From contig NZ_CP123448.1 in NCBI RefSeq assembly GCF_030177895.1, forward strand, positions 1,860,001 through 1,924,000: a stretch of DNA of 64,000 bases, given 5' to 3'. The position numbers and the translations under genes were made by a program. Source of the DNA: Kingella negevensis. GTDB lineage: Bacteria; Pseudomonadota; Gammaproteobacteria; Burkholderiales; Neisseriaceae. Below are positions 36,318 to 46,755 of the stretch, in pieces. The stretch's first letter is position 1, and the number at the start of each line of letters is the position of its first letter. The notes below the pieces were generated by a model that saw only the letters and a list, made by a program, of their open reading frames with translations, was not told the DNA's origin and made no database searches.

Positions 36318-37250
36318 ATGAACATCGCAAACAGCGTGATTGACTTAATCGGCAACACCCCATTGGTTCAATTAAACAAATTAACCGAAGGCTTGAACGC
36401 CCGTATCGCCGTGAAATTAGAATACTTTAATCCAGGCAGCAGTGTGAAAGACCGCATTGCGTTTGCCATGATTGAAGCTGCCGAAAAAGAAGGCAAAATC
36501 AAAGAGGGTAGCATTATTGTGGAAGCTACTTCAGGCAACACAGGCATTGGCTTGGCAATGGTTTGCGCGGCAAAAGGTTACAAATTAGTGATTACCATGC
36601 CCGAGAGCATGAGCAAAGAACGCCGCATGTTGTTGCGTGCTTATGGCGCAGAATTAGTGCTGACCCCAGCCGCAGAAGGCATGAACGGTGCGATTGCCAA
36701 AGCGCAAGAATTTGTGGACAACAATCCTGATGTGTACTTCATGCCACGCCAATTTGAAAACTCAGCCAACCCAGAAATCCACCGCAAAACAACAGCCGAA
36801 GAAATTTGGCGCGATACAGATGGCAAAGTGGATATTTTTGTGGCAGGTGTCGGCACAGGCGGCACATTGACTGGCGTGGGCGAAACCTTAAAAGCGAAAA
36901 ATCCAAATGTGAAAATCGTTGCCGTTGAGCCTGAAGCATCTGCTGTGCTGAGCGGCGGTGCGAAAGGTTCTCACGTGATTCAAGGTTTGGGCGCAGGTTT
37001 TGTGCCTGATACATTGAACACGCAAATTTATGACGAAATCGTGAAAGTGCCAAACGAAGCCGCATTGGAAACCGCGCGCGCGTTGGCAGCACAAGAAGGC
37101 TTGTTGGCAGGGATTTCATCTGGCGCAGCCGTTTGGAGCGCAATCGAGTTGGCGAAAAAACCTGAAAACGCAGGCAAGTTGATTGTTACCGTGTTGCCTT
37201 CTTATGGTGAGCGTTATTTATCAACCGCGTTGTATGCAGATTTGGCTTAA
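36318..37250 (+). CDS. cysK: Cysteine synthase A
   Basis: 310 residues. PLP lysine in [20 protein letters not shown] near residue 42, the [11 protein letters not shown] loop, [20 protein letters not shown], and [18 protein letters not shown]. It makes L-cysteine from O-acetylserine and sulfide. Start has AAGGATACC upstream. Single gene closed by an uptake-sequence terminator. Paralogue assignment (cysK rather than cysM) rests on length and the [17 protein letters not shown] motifs. Confidence 0.94.
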   Translation: MNIANSVIDLIGNTPLVQLNKLTEGLNARIAVKLEYFNPGSSVKDRIAFAMIEAAEKEGKIKEGSIIVEATSGNTGIGLAMVCAAKGYKLVITMPESMSKERRMLLRAYGAELVLTPAAEGMNGAIAKAQEFVDNNPDVYFMPRQFENSANPEIHRKTTAEEIWRDTDGKVDIFVAGVGTGGTLTGVGETLKAKNPNVKIVAVEPEASAVLSGGAKGSHVIQGLGAGFVPDTLNTQIYDEIVKVPNEAALETARALAAQEGLLAGISSGAAVWSAIELAKKPENAGKLIVTVLPSYGERYLSTALYADLA

Positions 37251-37258
37251 TCAAACAC

Positions 37259-37294
37259 AAAGCAGCCTGAAAATGCTTTCAGGCTGCTTTTTTT
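37259..37294 (+). terminator. Uptake-sequence terminator of cysK
   Basis: AAAGCAGCCTGAAAA and TTTCAGGCTGCTTTTTTT around TGC. The T7 run makes it a good terminator. Confidence 0.85.
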
Positions 37295-37377
37295 CAGGCT
37301 GCGTCATTTTGTCAGTATGGAAAAAATCAGGTAAGATTTGTGTTTTGAAAACATATTTCTCATCTACGATTTGTTGA

Positions 37378-37836
37378 TATAGTAAATTCAAAATAAAATA
37401 GTACAATTCTAATTTTATCTTTAAGGTCATAAAATGGCATATTTAATTGATTTACAAGAAAAAGCATTAAATTGTTACAAGCAATATAGCAATGCAAGTA
37501 AAGTTGCCAAAACCTATGGTATCTCAAGAAATACGCTTTACCTTTGGATTAGATTAGAAGAACAAACAGGTAGCCTGAAACATCAAGTCTCAAAGGGCAA
37601 AATGCCACTAAATTGGATACGCAAGCACTCAAACAATATATTGAACAAAATCCTGATGCTTATCTCTATGAAATGGCTGAGATGTTTAGTTGCTCCCGCT
37701 TGCACCTTATTCGCCTGAATGAAATCCAATAGAAAAAACATGGGCAAATATTAAGAAATATATGCGTTCAATTTTGCCTAGTTATGATAATTTCACAGAT
37801 GTGTTACTGGTCCTATTTTTATTTTAATTAACTATA
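37378..37836 (+). mobile_element. IS630-type remnant with internal deletion
   Basis: Both ends are intact: TATAGTAAATTCAAAATAAA on the left and, inverted, TATAGTTAATTAAAATAAAA on the right, 459 bp apart. The transposase starts at 37434 (MAYLIDLQEKALNCYKQYSN), shifts frame near AAGGGCAAAATG, and lacks the whole catalytic core before the tail around GGGCAAATATTAAG. With intact ends and no transposase it is itself a non-autonomous derivative of the same element family as at 13189 and 54327. Confidence 0.8.
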
Positions 37837-37874
37837 TTTTAATTATTAACAAACCTTAAATGGAGACACAAATT

Positions 37875-38366
37875 ATGAAAAAACGACATCTTTCAGCCAG
37901 CATTTTGGCAGCTTTCGTTCTTTCAGCATGTAGCTTAGGCGACACAGGAACAGAGGTTACGCAAATATTCACTTCTTCAACTTCAGGCACTGTTCAAGCC
38001 CCTAAAAAATACTCACTTGCCGCCAGCCATTGGAGCGATGTGGCAAAACTGCGCGCCAAAGCCAACGAATTGGGTACGCAAGTTGGTTCAGGCAAAATCA
38101 CCAAAGTGCAAGCTGCAAAATTATTGGACCGCTATCGTGTGAGCTTGGTAGGTCATAACACTGTGGACGACAGCGTTTACCAAGTGTATCTAAAAGCTGC
38201 CGTGGACAGCCAACGCGGCGAAATTAACCAAGAGCAATCGCGCGCTTATATTGAAAACGCTGTTCGCGGTTGGCAACAACGCTGGAAAAACATGGAAGAC
38301 AAACCACGCAATCCAGCATTCACCAACTTTTTGTTAGAACATTTGGGTATGCAACCCTTGCGTTAA
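37875..38366 (+). CDS. Hypothetical lipoprotein
   Basis: 163 residues from ATG 37875 with GGAGACAC upstream. MKKRHLSASILAAFVLSACS is a lipoprotein signal with lipobox LSAC. The mature protein has a low-complexity Ser/Thr stretch (FTSSTSGTVQAPKKY), then an alpha-helical body (WSDVAKLRAKANELGTQVGS and AKLLDRYRVSLVGHNTVDDS). I do not recognise a family. It is a single gene with its own terminator, just after the IS630 remnant. Confidence 0.7.
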   Translation: MKKRHLSASILAAFVLSACSLGDTGTEVTQIFTSSTSGTVQAPKKYSLAASHWSDVAKLRAKANELGTQVGSGKITKVQAAKLLDRYRVSLVGHNTVDDSVYQVYLKAAVDSQRGEINQEQSRAYIENAVRGWQQRWKNMEDKPRNPAFTNFLLEHLGMQPLR

Positions 38367-38410
38367 TTTCGCCTGATTTGGTAAAATACGCCCAACACAA
38401 CAGATAACGA

Positions 38411-38443
38411 GCAAGCCGCACAGTTCCCTGCGGCTTGCCTTTT
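38411..38443 (+). terminator. Rho-independent terminator after the lipoprotein
   Basis: GCAAGCCGCA and TGCGGCTTGC form a perfect stem around CAGTTCCC, followed by CTTTTTATT. Not built from uptake sequences. Confidence 0.85.
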
Positions 38444-38532
38444 TATTACATCTTTTCAGGCTGCTTTTTGAGCAGCTTTTAAAACCATTTTTATTTTTCA
38501 GGCAGCCTGAAAAGTTGCCAACGGAGCTCCCC

Positions 38533-39009
38533 ATGAACAAAATCCCTTTAACCATCAAAGGCGCAGAATTACTAAAAGCCGAATTGCAACAACTCAAAAG
38601 CGTTGCTCGTCCAGAAATCATCGCCGCGATTGCCGAAGCTCGTTCACACGGCGACTTGTCTGAAAACGCCGAATACGAAGCCGCCAAAGAAAAACAAGGC
38701 TTTATTGAAGGACGCATTGCAGAATTAGAAGGCAAATTAGCCATCGCCCAAATCATCGACCCCAAAGAAATCCACGCAGACGGACGCATCGTATTTGGCG
38801 CAACCGTAACCGTATTGGATTTAGAAACCGATGAAGAAACCACATATCAAATCGTAGGCGACGACGAAGCCGATATCAAAATGCGCCGCATTGCCGTGAA
38901 CTCACCGATTGCACGCGCCATGATTGGCAAAGAAGAAGGCGACGTTGCCGAAGTGCAAGCCCCAAGCGGCGTGCGCGAATACGAAATTTTGACGGTTGAA
39001 TACATCTAA
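38533..39009 (+). CDS. greA: Transcription elongation factor GreA
   Basis: 158 residues from ATG 38533 (GGAGCTCCCC upstream). The N-terminal coiled coil carries the tip acidic motif in [20 protein letters not shown] near residues 38-57; the C-terminal FKBP-like domain ends [12 protein letters not shown]. GreA stimulates transcript cleavage in backtracked RNA polymerase. A full uptake sequence lies about 30 bp upstream. The DUF4149 gene follows by 90 bp. Confidence 0.95.
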   Translation: MNKIPLTIKGAELLKAELQQLKSVARPEIIAAIAEARSHGDLSENAEYEAAKEKQGFIEGRIAELEGKLAIAQIIDPKEIHADGRIVFGATVTVLDLETDEETTYQIVGDDEADIKMRRIAVNSPIARAMIGKEEGDVAEVQAPSGVREYEILTVEYI

Positions 39010-39099
39010 ACTTGGATACTCACAAGGGGCGAATGAATTGTCAGTCGCCCCTTGTTTCCCTTATGATAAGCCCTTATTTTGACTCAGGAGAAATCAACT

Positions 39100-39564
39100 A
39101 TGCGCCGTTTATCCGCATTACTCATCAGCATTTGGCTAGGCGTACACATCGGTTTTGGTATCGCCGCCTACAACATCTTCAGCAAACTGAGCCATTTAAG
39201 TGACGGCAAAATACTCGCAGGCAATATCGCAGGCGTGTTATTCAGCATTGTGAACTGGTTTGGCTTGCTCGCATGGCTGCTGGTGTTCATTATCGCTCGT
39301 CAAGATAACCAACGCCGCAGCTACGACAAAAGCCGCATTCCAGCGTGGACGATTGTGTTGCTGGTGTTGATTGCCGTAAACCAATTCCTGTTCAGCCCCG
39401 TGATTGCCGCATTAAAAACGCAACAAAGCAACTGGCTGCATTCCCTCATCGGCGGCGGTTTTGGCATGTGGCACGGACTCTCTTATGTGATTTACATGAT
39501 TGCAGGCTTGGTTGGACTCGGTTTGTGCATTCGCCTATTGCGTTTGGACGAACAACGCTATTAA
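39100..39564 (+). CDS. DUF4149 family membrane protein
   Basis: 154 residues from ATG 39100. Four hydrophobic segments, with LSALLISIWLGVHIGFGIAA at the N-terminus, GNIAGVLFSIVNWFGLLAWL, and HSLIGGGFGMWHGLSYVIYM near the end. Beta- and gammaproteobacterial DUF4149 proteins have a similar size and no known function. The start follows CAGGAGAAATCAACT. Probably in one unit with greA. Confidence 0.78.
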   Translation: MRRLSALLISIWLGVHIGFGIAAYNIFSKLSHLSDGKILAGNIAGVLFSIVNWFGLLAWLLVFIIARQDNQRRSYDKSRIPAWTIVLLVLIAVNQFLFSPVIAALKTQQSNWLHSLIGGGFGMWHGLSYVIYMIAGLVGLGLCIRLLRLDEQRY

Positions 39565-39637
39565 GATTTTCAGGCTGCAATTTAATTTGCAGCCTGAAAT
39601 TTTTTATGCACAATAAATACAGCCTGAAACTCTCGCT

Positions 39638-39661
39638 GTGGGTCGGATTCTCGAATCCGAC
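39638..39661. repeat. Single REP-like palindrome
   Basis: GTGGGTCGGATTCTCGAATCCGAC: the palindrome CGGATTC-TC-GAATCCG preceded by GTGGGT instead of GTAGGT. Its stem matches one arm of the pair at 44645-44713. Confidence 0.5.
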
Positions 39662-39828
39662 AATTTATTTTCAGGCTGCAAACCGTTACCTTTCAGCAAC
39701 CCAAAGCGTGGGTGTGGCGGCGCAACGCCACGTTCAACCGCAAAATCTAACGCAATACATTTGCAGCCTGAAAACTGCAAATAGCAGTATAATTTCCCCC
39801 ATTTTTCAATTACACGCGATAACACTCT

Positions 39829-41709
39829 ATGAACACGCCATTGCTCGACCGCATTCACTCCCCTGCCGATTTACGCACGCTGCCAGAAGCACAGTTGAAT
39901 CAAGTTGCCGCAGAATTGCGCGAATTTTTATTGCAAACCATTCCGCAAACAGGCGGACATTTCGCCAGCAATTTAGGCGCAGTAGAACTCACCGTCGCCC
40001 TGCATTATGTTTACAACACGCCAAACGACCACCTAGTTTGGGACGTGGGGCATCAAACCTATCCGCACAAAATCCTCACAGGACGCAAAGACCGCATGAA
40101 CACCATGCGCCAATACAAAGGATTGGCAGGTTTTCCCAAACGCAGCGAAAGCGAATACGACGACTTTGGCGTAGGACACTCGTCCACCTCCATCGGCGCA
40201 GCGTTGGGCATGGCAGTTGCCGACAAACTTTCAGGCAGCGAAAACCGCAGCGTTGCCATTATCGGCGATGGCGCGATGACCGCAGGACAAGCCTTTGAAG
40301 CCCTAAACAACGCAGGCGATATGGACGTGAATTTACTCGTGATTTTAAACGACAACGAAATGTCCATTTCCCCAAACGTCGGCGCGTTGCCCAAACACTT
40401 GGCGCGCCACGTTATGCGCGATATGCGCGGCGTGTTGCACAACATCAAAAACCAGTCCGCCAAAGTGTTGGATAAACTCCCAGCCGTGAAAGAAATCGCA
40501 GAAAAAGCCGAACACACCATCAAAGCCATGGCAAGTGAAAGCGAGCGCGTGCAACAAAGTTTATCGCTGTTTGAAGACTTTGGTTTTGAATACACAGGCG
40601 CGGTGGACGGGCATAACGTGGAACAACTCGTTGCCGTATTGCGCGAATTACGCAGCAAAAAAGGCCCACAACTGCTGCACGTCATCACCAAAAAAGGGCA
40701 AGGCTACAAACTCGCCGAAAACGACCCTGTGAAATACCACGCGATTGGCAAAACGGCAGCCGCTACACAAGATTCAGGCAGCCTGAAAACCACGCCGCCA
40801 ACTTATACCGAAGTGTTCGGGCAATGGCTGATTGAGCAAGCCACCGCCGATGAAAAACTAGTGGCGATTACCCCAGCGATGACCGAAGGCAGCGGCTTAG
40901 TCGCCTATGAAAAACAATTCCCAACGCGCTGTTTTGATGTGGGTATCGCCGAGCAACATGCTGTAACCTTCGCCGCAGGTTTGGCAACGCAAGGCGCGAA
41001 ACCCGTTGTCGCGATTTACTCCACATTCTTGCAACGCGCTTACGACCAACTGCTGCACGATGTCGCGCTGCAAAATCTGCCCGTGTTATTTGCTGTGGAC
41101 AGAGCGGGCATTGTGGGCGCAGACGGTCCGACTCATGCGGGCGTTTACGATTACAGTTTCTTGCGCTGCGTGCCGAATTTGGTGATTGCCGCGCCGAGTG
41201 ATGAACAAGAATGCCGCGATTTGCTGACCACGTGTTACGCACTCAATCAGCCAACTGTGGTGCGTTATCCACGCGGCATGGGGCGCGGAAGGGCATGTTC
41301 AGGCAGCCTGAAAACCGTTCCAGTTGGCAAAGGGATTGTGCGCCGTGAAGGGAAAAAAGTGGCACTGATTGCGTTTGGCAGCATGGTTCATGCCGCGCTG
41401 GAAGTGGCGGAGCAGCTAGACGCAACCGTGGCGGATATGCGTTTTGTGAAACCGATTGATGAAGATTTGTTGGTGCAACTGGCGCAAACGCATGATTATT
41501 TGGTTTGCGTGGAAGAAAACGCGGTGCAAGGCGGCGCAGGCAGCGCGGTGCTGGAAGTATTGGCAAACCGTGGCAGCCTGAAACCGACTTTGTTGTGCGG
41601 CATTCCTGATGTGGTCACAGGGCATGGTGATACGGCTATTCTGTTGAACGATTTGGGTTTGAGCGCGAACGCGTTGAAAACACGAATTGAAGAATGGTTG
41701 GCAGCCTGA
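39829..41709 (+). CDS. dxs: 1-deoxy-D-xylulose-5-phosphate synthase
   Basis: 626 residues. Thiamine diphosphate motif [20 protein letters not shown] with NDNEMSI near residues 145-180; transketolase C-terminal domain with [20 protein letters not shown] and catalytic-histidine region. It condenses pyruvate and glyceraldehyde 3-phosphate, the first step of the MEP isoprenoid route. ATG 39829 lacks a strong ribosome binding site. Three uptake sequences are in frame as [18 protein letters not shown] and RGSLKPTLL. Single gene. Confidence 0.96.
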   Translation: MNTPLLDRIHSPADLRTLPEAQLNQVAAELREFLLQTIPQTGGHFASNLGAVELTVALHYVYNTPNDHLVWDVGHQTYPHKILTGRKDRMNTMRQYKGLAGFPKRSESEYDDFGVGHSSTSIGAALGMAVADKLSGSENRSVAIIGDGAMTAGQAFEALNNAGDMDVNLLVILNDNEMSISPNVGALPKHLARHVMRDMRGVLHNIKNQSAKVLDKLPAVKEIAEKAEHTIKAMASESERVQQSLSLFEDFGFEYTGAVDGHNVEQLVAVLRELRSKKGPQLLHVITKKGQGYKLAENDPVKYHAIGKTAAATQDSGSLKTTPPTYTEVFGQWLIEQATADEKLVAITPAMTEGSGLVAYEKQFPTRCFDVGIAEQHAVTFAAGLATQGAKPVVAIYSTFLQRAYDQLLHDVALQNLPVLFAVDRAGIVGADGPTHAGVYDYSFLRCVPNLVIAAPSDEQECRDLLTTCYALNQPTVVRYPRGMGRGRACSGSLKTVPVGKGIVRREGKKVALIAFGSMVHAALEVAEQLDATVADMRFVKPIDEDLLVQLAQTHDYLVCVEENAVQGGAGSAVLEVLANRGSLKPTLLCGIPDVVTGHGDTAILLNDLGLSANALKTRIEEWLAA

Positions 41710-41717
41710 AAATAGTG

Positions 41718-41752
41718 AAAGCAGCCTGAAAATGCGTTTTCAGGCTGCTTTT
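41718..41752. terminator. Uptake-sequence terminator between dxs and ppsA
   Basis: AAAGCAGCCTGAAAA and TTTTCAGGCTGCTTTT around TGCG. Confidence 0.8.
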
Positions 41753-41765
41753 GATTTTTCAAGTT

Positions 41766-41844
41766 GTAGGATGGGCTTCAGCCCATCAATTGAGTGATGA
41801 AATTTTTGCAGAATGGCTAAATTGTGGGCTGAAGCCCATCCTAC
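41766..41844. repeat. REP pair (BIME-like)
   Basis: GTAGGATGGGCTTCAGCCCATC at 41766-41787 and, inverted, GTGGGCTGAAGCCCATCCTAC at 41824-41844, with 36 bp between. It fills the gap between dxs and ppsA. Confidence 0.7.
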
Positions 41845-41859
41845 CATTACTTCACGGAC

Positions 41860-44256
41860 TCACTCTTTCTCGCCCAATTCACGAGCCAAATACAACCAAG
41901 TTTCCACCACGGTATCAGGATTCAGCGACAGGGTTTCAATCCCTTCTTCCACTAACCATTTGGCAAAATCAGGATGGTCAGACGGGCCTTGTCCACAAAT
42001 ACCAATATATTTATTCAAACGACGGCAAGTGGAAATCGCCAAGTGCAACATCACTTTCACAGCCGCGTTGCGTTCGTCAAACGTGCTGGCGATTGGGCCA
42101 CCGCTGTCACGGTCCACGCCCAAAGTCAGTTGCGTCATATCGTTTGAACCGATGGAGAAACCATCAAAATATTTCAAGAATTGTTCGGCTAACAAGGCGT
42201 TGCTTGGCACTTCGCACATCATAATCAAGCGCAAGCCGTTTTTGCCGCGTTCCAAACCATTTTCTTTCAATACTTTAATCACTTCTTCGGCTTCTTTTAG
42301 TGTGCGCACAAACGGAATCATCATTTCCACATTCGTCAAACCCATTTCATCGCGCACATATTTCAACGCACGACATTCCAAGGCAAACGCAGGTTTAAAG
42401 TCTTCCGAAACATAACGCGCTGCGCCACGGAAGCCCAACATTGGGTTTTCTTCGTGCGGTTCGTATTTTGCGCCGCCGAGCAAACCCGCGTATTCATTGG
42501 ATTTGAAATCAGACATACGTACGATGACTTTTTTCGGATAAGCCGATGCTGCCAAAGTTGCCACGCCTTCCGCGATTTTATCCACATAAAAATCGACTGG
42601 CGACGCATAACCTGCAATACGCTCCGTGATTTCAGCCTGCAATTCAGGTTCTTGTTCGTCAAATTTCAAAAGCGCGTGTGGGTGAATGCCGATTTGGCGG
42701 TTGATGATAAATTCCATACGCGCCAAACCAATGCCTTCGCTTGGCAAGTTGGCAAACGAAAACGCCATTTCTGGGTTGCCCACGTTCATCATAATTTTGG
42801 CAGGCGATTTGGGCATTTTGTCCAGCGACACTTCGTCCACATTCACTTGCAACAAGCCTTCATAAATGAAACCTGTGTCGCCTTCCGCGCAAGACACGGT
42901 TACTTCTGTGCCTGAAGTTAGTTTCTCAGTCGCATCGCCGCAGCCGACTACCGCCGCAATCCCCAATTCACGCGCAATAATTGCTGCGTGGCAAGTGCGT
43001 CCACCGCGATTGGTAACGATTGCTGCCGCACGTTTCATCACGGGTTCCCAATCAGGGTCAGTCATGTCGGTTACCAAAATATCTCCAGCCTGAACGATGT
43101 TCATTTGCGACGCATCTTGCACCACGCGCACCACGCCTTTGCCGACTTTTTGCCCAATCGCACGACCTTGCGCCAACACTTTTTTGTCGCCCGAAATTAA
43201 GTAACGGCGCAACACATTGCCAGCCGCTTTTTCTTGTGATTTCACGGTTTCAGGACGCGCTTGCAAGATGTAAAGTTTGCCGTCCAAGCCATCGCGACCC
43301 CATTCAATATCCATTGGGCGACCGTAATGTTCTTCAATCATCACGGCATATTTCGCCAATTCTGTGATTTCTTCAGGGCTGATAGAAAACTGTTTGCGCT
43401 CGGCTTCGGGAACGTCCACCGTTTGCACCGATTTGCCAGCCTGAACGCTGTCGGTAAACACCATTTTGATGAGTTTTGAACCCATGGTTTTACGCAAAAT
43501 CGCAGGTTTGTCTTTTTTCAAGGTTGGTTTGTGAACATAAAATTCATCAGGGTTCACCGCGCCTTGTACCACCGTTTCGCCCAAACCGTAAGACGATGTG
43601 ATGAACACCACGTCTTCAAAACCGCTTTCCGTGTCAATCGAGAACATCACGCCAGATGCGCCGCTATCCGAACGCACCATGCGCTGAACGCCTGCCGACA
43701 ATGCCACCACATCATGCGCAAAACCTTTGTGAACGCGGTAGGAAATGGCGCGGTCGTTATACAAAGATGCGAAAACGTGGTGCATGGCTTCTTTTACGTT
43801 TTCCAAGCCATTGATGTTCAAGAAGGTTTCTTGTTGCCCTGCAAACGAAGCGTCGGGCAAATCTTCTGCCGTGGCTGATGAACGCACAGCAACTGAAATT
43901 TTGTCTGTGCCTGCGTCTGCCACCAATTTGTTCCACGCGGTTTCAATTTCTTGGTTGAGCTGTTCGGGGAATGGCGTTTCCAAAATCCATTGGCGGATTT
44001 CTTTGCCCACACGCGCCAACTCGGTTACGTCGTCCACATTCAGCGCAGCGAGAGCGGCGGAAATGCGCTCGTTCAAGCCGTTGTGTGCCAAGAAAGCGCG
44101 GTAGGCTTCAGCAGTGGTGGCGAAACCACCAGGCACGCGCACGCCTTTGCTGGCAAGTTGCGAAATCATTTCGCCCAGCGATGCGTTTTTGCCGCCAACA
44201 CGTTCTACGTCAGTCATGCGTAAGTTTTCAAACCAGATTACATAGTTTTCAGCCAT
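41860..44256 (-). CDS. ppsA: Phosphoenolpyruvate synthase
   Basis: 798 residues. N-terminal ATP-binding domain with [20 protein letters not shown] and [17 protein letters not shown]; the swivelling phosphohistidine domain with [20 protein letters not shown] near residue 415; and the PEP-binding barrel ending [20 protein letters not shown] with the catalytic Cys. It makes PEP from pyruvate and ATP for gluconeogenesis. From dld in the same window, lactate-derived pyruvate could feed it. No ppsR regulator gene lies upstream. Confidence 0.96.
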   Translation of the reverse strand: MAENYVIWFENLRMTDVERVGGKNASLGEMISQLASKGVRVPGGFATTAEAYRAFLAHNGLNERISAALAALNVDDVTELARVGKEIRQWILETPFPEQLNQEIETAWNKLVADAGTDKISVAVRSSATAEDLPDASFAGQQETFLNINGLENVKEAMHHVFASLYNDRAISYRVHKGFAHDVVALSAGVQRMVRSDSGASGVMFSIDTESGFEDVVFITSSYGLGETVVQGAVNPDEFYVHKPTLKKDKPAILRKTMGSKLIKMVFTDSVQAGKSVQTVDVPEAERKQFSISPEEITELAKYAVMIEEHYGRPMDIEWGRDGLDGKLYILQARPETVKSQEKAAGNVLRRYLISGDKKVLAQGRAIGQKVGKGVVRVVQDASQMNIVQAGDILVTDMTDPDWEPVMKRAAAIVTNRGGRTCHAAIIARELGIAAVVGCGDATEKLTSGTEVTVSCAEGDTGFIYEGLLQVNVDEVSLDKMPKSPAKIMMNVGNPEMAFSFANLPSEGIGLARMEFIINRQIGIHPHALLKFDEQEPELQAEITERIAGYASPVDFYVDKIAEGVATLAASAYPKKVIVRMSDFKSNEYAGLLGGAKYEPHEENPMLGFRGAARYVSEDFKPAFALECRALKYVRDEMGLTNVEMMIPFVRTLKEAEEVIKVLKENGLERGKNGLRLIMMCEVPSNALLAEQFLKYFDGFSIGSNDMTQLTLGVDRDSGGPIASTFDERNAAVKVMLHLAISTCRRLNKYIGICGQGPSDHPDFAKWLVEEGIETLSLNPDTVVETWLYLARELGEKE

Positions 44257-44760
44257 TTTGGGTGTCCTATTTCGATAAAGTTAGAGAGTGTCCGCGACTT
44301 CAGACGGGAGTGTTTTATAATGTAATCATGTGAAATTTGCAAGTTTAAATTTTGGGGATTTTGGGGGTTTGGGGTGTGAAAAGTGTTTCAGGCTGTCTGA
44401 AAATGCTTTTTGTGGGGAAATTTTAGCTTTTGTTTTGTTATAAATTTTATTTTTAAGATAATTTTACGCTATTTTATGGCAAAGTTTTCTTGATTGAAAT
44501 TATTTGTAGTTTAATGTAGTTTGAGTTTTCGGGCTGTGTTTGAAAGATAGAGATTTGTTTTGTTGATTATTTTCAGGCTGCCTGAATATTTTGGTGCGCG
44601 GGGCACACCTGCATTCACATTCAAAATCCCACAAATTTTTAACCGTAGGTTGGATACTTGTATCCAACAATATGCTCACAAGCAAAAACGTCGGATTCAG
44701 GAATCCGACCTACGCGCAATTTCAGGTAAAATCCCATTTTTTAATTGAAAGGATTTGCGA
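44257..44760. other. 504-bp A/T-rich intergenic region
   Basis: It separates divergent ppsA and the gene at 44761. It holds two diverged uptake sequences (TTTCAGGCTGTCTGAAAA near 44388 and TTTCAGGCTGCCTGAATA near 44572), a T-rich tract with no coding signal, and the REP pair at 44645-44713. No RNA gene is recognised. Confidence 0.6.
44645..44713. repeat. REP pair with two different stems
   Basis: GTAGGTTGGATACTTGTATCCAAC and, inverted, GTCGGATTCAGGAATCCGACCTAC. Each arm is a perfect palindrome of its own sequence, but the two arms differ (GGATAC versus CGGATTC), unlike the other pairs. Confidence 0.65.
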
Positions 44761-45132
44761 ATGTTTTTCGTGGACAGAAGCGCGGTGGTGTTGAAACCCA
44801 CTCAAGTTTTTTTGGATTGGCTCAACGGCACAGACGACAACTTGCCTGATTTAACTTTGGCGCAATTGCGTTCAAATTGCAGCGTATTTTTAGTGCCCGT
44901 GTTTGACACGCCAGAAGAAGCCATTTCGTATTTTGACGAGCGTTACAAACAAATTTTTGTAGCAGAATTGGCAAGCTGGGTGGCAGAAACCGAGTTGTAT
45001 CCCAAAGATTTGAGCTTGGAAAACTTCTGGCGTTTCTTTGAATTGGAAGTGCACGACATGGTTTTGGACTTGGAAGACGCAGAATTGCAAGTGTCTTCAG
45101 TTGCGCCGATGGCGGAAGTTTCGGCGGAATAA
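44761..45132 (+). CDS. Hypothetical acidic protein
   Basis: 123 residues from ATG 44761 (AAAGGATTTGCGA upstream). It starts MFFVDRSAVVLKPTQVFLDW and continues acidic with AISYFDERYKQIFVAELASW and SLENFWRFFELEVHDMVLDL. No signal peptide or membrane segment. I believe related small proteins occur in other Betaproteobacteria but give no family name. Its stop TAA is directly followed by the ATG of the YgfX-like gene, so the two genes are a transcription and probably translation unit. Confidence 0.65.
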   Translation: MFFVDRSAVVLKPTQVFLDWLNGTDDNLPDLTLAQLRSNCSVFLVPVFDTPEEAISYFDERYKQIFVAELASWVAETELYPKDLSLENFWRFFELEVHDMVLDLEDAELQVSSVAPMAEVSAE

Positions 45133-45567
45133 ATGGGCGGATTTTCGGTGGCATTTGCGCCATCTCGCTGGCGGCGGTGGGGCGCAATGTGCTTTGGCGC
45201 GTGGTTGTTTGTTTTGGTGGCGATGATGTTTTCAGGCAGCCTGAAAATAGTGTTGCTGCTGGCAATTTTGGCAACAACGGCTTTGGCATGGCGCGAACCG
45301 CCGCTTTTTGTGCACCGTTTGGTGGTGGACGAGCAGGGTTTTGCGGCGATTTTTGCAGACGATTTGGCTTGGGAAGCGAAATTGGGCGCAGGCAGTTTCA
45401 TCACCAGCGCAGCGTGTTGCTTGAAATGGGAAACGAGCCACGGCGTGATTTGGCAATGGGTGTTTGCGGATATGTTGAGTGCGGAAGATTGGCGGCGCGT
45501 GGTGGCTTGGGCGAAGTATGGGCAACCGAGTAAAAAAGCGCAAAAGGAACGTGAAAACACAGCCTGA
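45133..45567 (+). CDS. YgfX-like membrane protein
   Basis: 144 residues. Two adjacent membrane segments at about 17-50 (AMCFGAWLFVLVAMMF, IVLLLAILATTALAW) and a cytoplasmic tail of about 85 residues with WQWVFADMLSAEDWRRVVAW. This is the layout of YgfX (CptA), linked in E. coli to SdhE (CptB) and to cytoskeleton inhibition; no sdhE is next to it here. It begins at the base after the stop of the acidic gene. In-frame uptake sequence FSGSLKIV sits between the two helices. Confidence 0.6.
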   Translation: MGGFSVAFAPSRWRRWGAMCFGAWLFVLVAMMFSGSLKIVLLLAILATTALAWREPPLFVHRLVVDEQGFAAIFADDLAWEAKLGAGSFITSAACCLKWETSHGVIWQWVFADMLSAEDWRRVVAWAKYGQPSKKAQKERENTA

Positions 45568-45590
45568 AAGCACAAAATAAGGACAAAACA

Positions 45591-46751
45591 ATGCAAGTAA
45601 ATAGAATATTGGATAGGTTTTTACAAGGTGAAAAAGTGGAGTGGAAGCCGTTGGGGGAAGTGGCAAAAATAGAAAAAGGCAAGCAACTCAATAAAAAAGT
45701 ACTGTCAGAAACAGGTGATTACCCTGTTATCAATGGCGGTATGAGTCTGTCAGGTTATTGGCATGAATACAACTATACTGCGGACAAAATTGTGATTAGC
45801 CAAGGCGGAGCAAGTGCTGGTTTTGTTAATTGGTTGCAAACGCCTTTTTTTGCTGGTGCGCATGCGTTTGTTGTGTTACCTGATGAAACAATTACACTTA
45901 ATCGCTACGTTTTCCATTTTTTGAAAATGAAGCAACGTGATTTTATGGAAAAACAATACGGTGCAGGTATTCCCACGTTAGCTAAGTCAGAATTGGTGAA
46001 CCTGCAAATCCCCATTCCACCGCTTCACGTTCAACAAAAAATTGCCGATTTGCTAGACCAATTTTCATCACTCAACACAAAACTCATTGCAGAATTAGCC
46101 AAAGAGCAAGCATTGCGAGCCAAACAATACACGTATTACAGAGACTTACTCCTGAATTGTGAACATCCACAAAACCCATTTTCAGGCTGCGATGTGCAAT
46201 GGAAAACCTTAGATAAAATCGCAGAAAATTTAGATGCAAAAAGAAAGCCGATTAAAAGCACTTTACGCGAAAGTGGCGATATTCCTTATTACGGCGCGTC
46301 GGGAATTGTGGATTATGTGAAAGATTATCTGTTTGACGGAGACTATTTGTTGATTTCTGAAGACGGCGCAAATTTGTTGGCAAGAAGTACACCAATTGCT
46401 TTTAGCGTGAGTGGAAAAAGTTGGGTAAACAATCACGCGCACGTTTTGAAATTTGACACATACGCAGAAAGAAAATTTGTGGAATATTATTTTAATTCCA
46501 TAGATTTAAAGGATTATATTTCGGGGGCAGCACAGCCAAAATTAAATAAGCAGAATTTAAACAGCATTCCCATTCCCGTTCCTCCGTTAGAAATTCAAAC
46601 CCAAATTGTCGCTATTTTGGATAAATTTGATGATTTGGCTACTCAAATCAATGAGGCATTGCCGCGAGAAATCCAGTTGCGCCAAAAGCAATACGAGTAT
46701 TACAGGGAAAAATTGCTAGATTTCCACGTGAGTAAACAAAAAGCAGCCTGA
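45591..46751 (+). CDS. hsdS: Orphan type I restriction specificity subunit HsdS
   Basis: 386 residues with the duplicated HsdS plan. First target-recognition domain from WKPLGEVAKIEKGKQLNKKV to LANLQIP-type residues, then conserved helix PPLHVQQKIADLLDQF; second from WKTLDKIAENLDAKRKPIK, then PPLEIQTQIVAILDKFDD. Both target domains and both helices are complete. HsdS names the DNA target of the HsdM methylase and HsdR nuclease, but neither is within the visible neighbourhood. It follows the YgfX-like gene by 23 bp. A Correia-like element begins 5 bp after its stop. Confidence 0.88.
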   Translation: MQVNRILDRFLQGEKVEWKPLGEVAKIEKGKQLNKKVLSETGDYPVINGGMSLSGYWHEYNYTADKIVISQGGASAGFVNWLQTPFFAGAHAFVVLPDETITLNRYVFHFLKMKQRDFMEKQYGAGIPTLAKSELVNLQIPIPPLHVQQKIADLLDQFSSLNTKLIAELAKEQALRAKQYTYYRDLLLNCEHPQNPFSGCDVQWKTLDKIAENLDAKRKPIKSTLRESGDIPYYGASGIVDYVKDYLFDGDYLLISEDGANLLARSTPIAFSVSGKSWVNNHAHVLKFDTYAERKFVEYYFNSIDLKDYISGAAQPKLNKQNLNSIPIPVPPLEIQTQIVAILDKFDDLATQINEALPREIQLRQKQYEYYREKLLDFHVSKQKAA

Positions 46752-46755
46752 AAAC

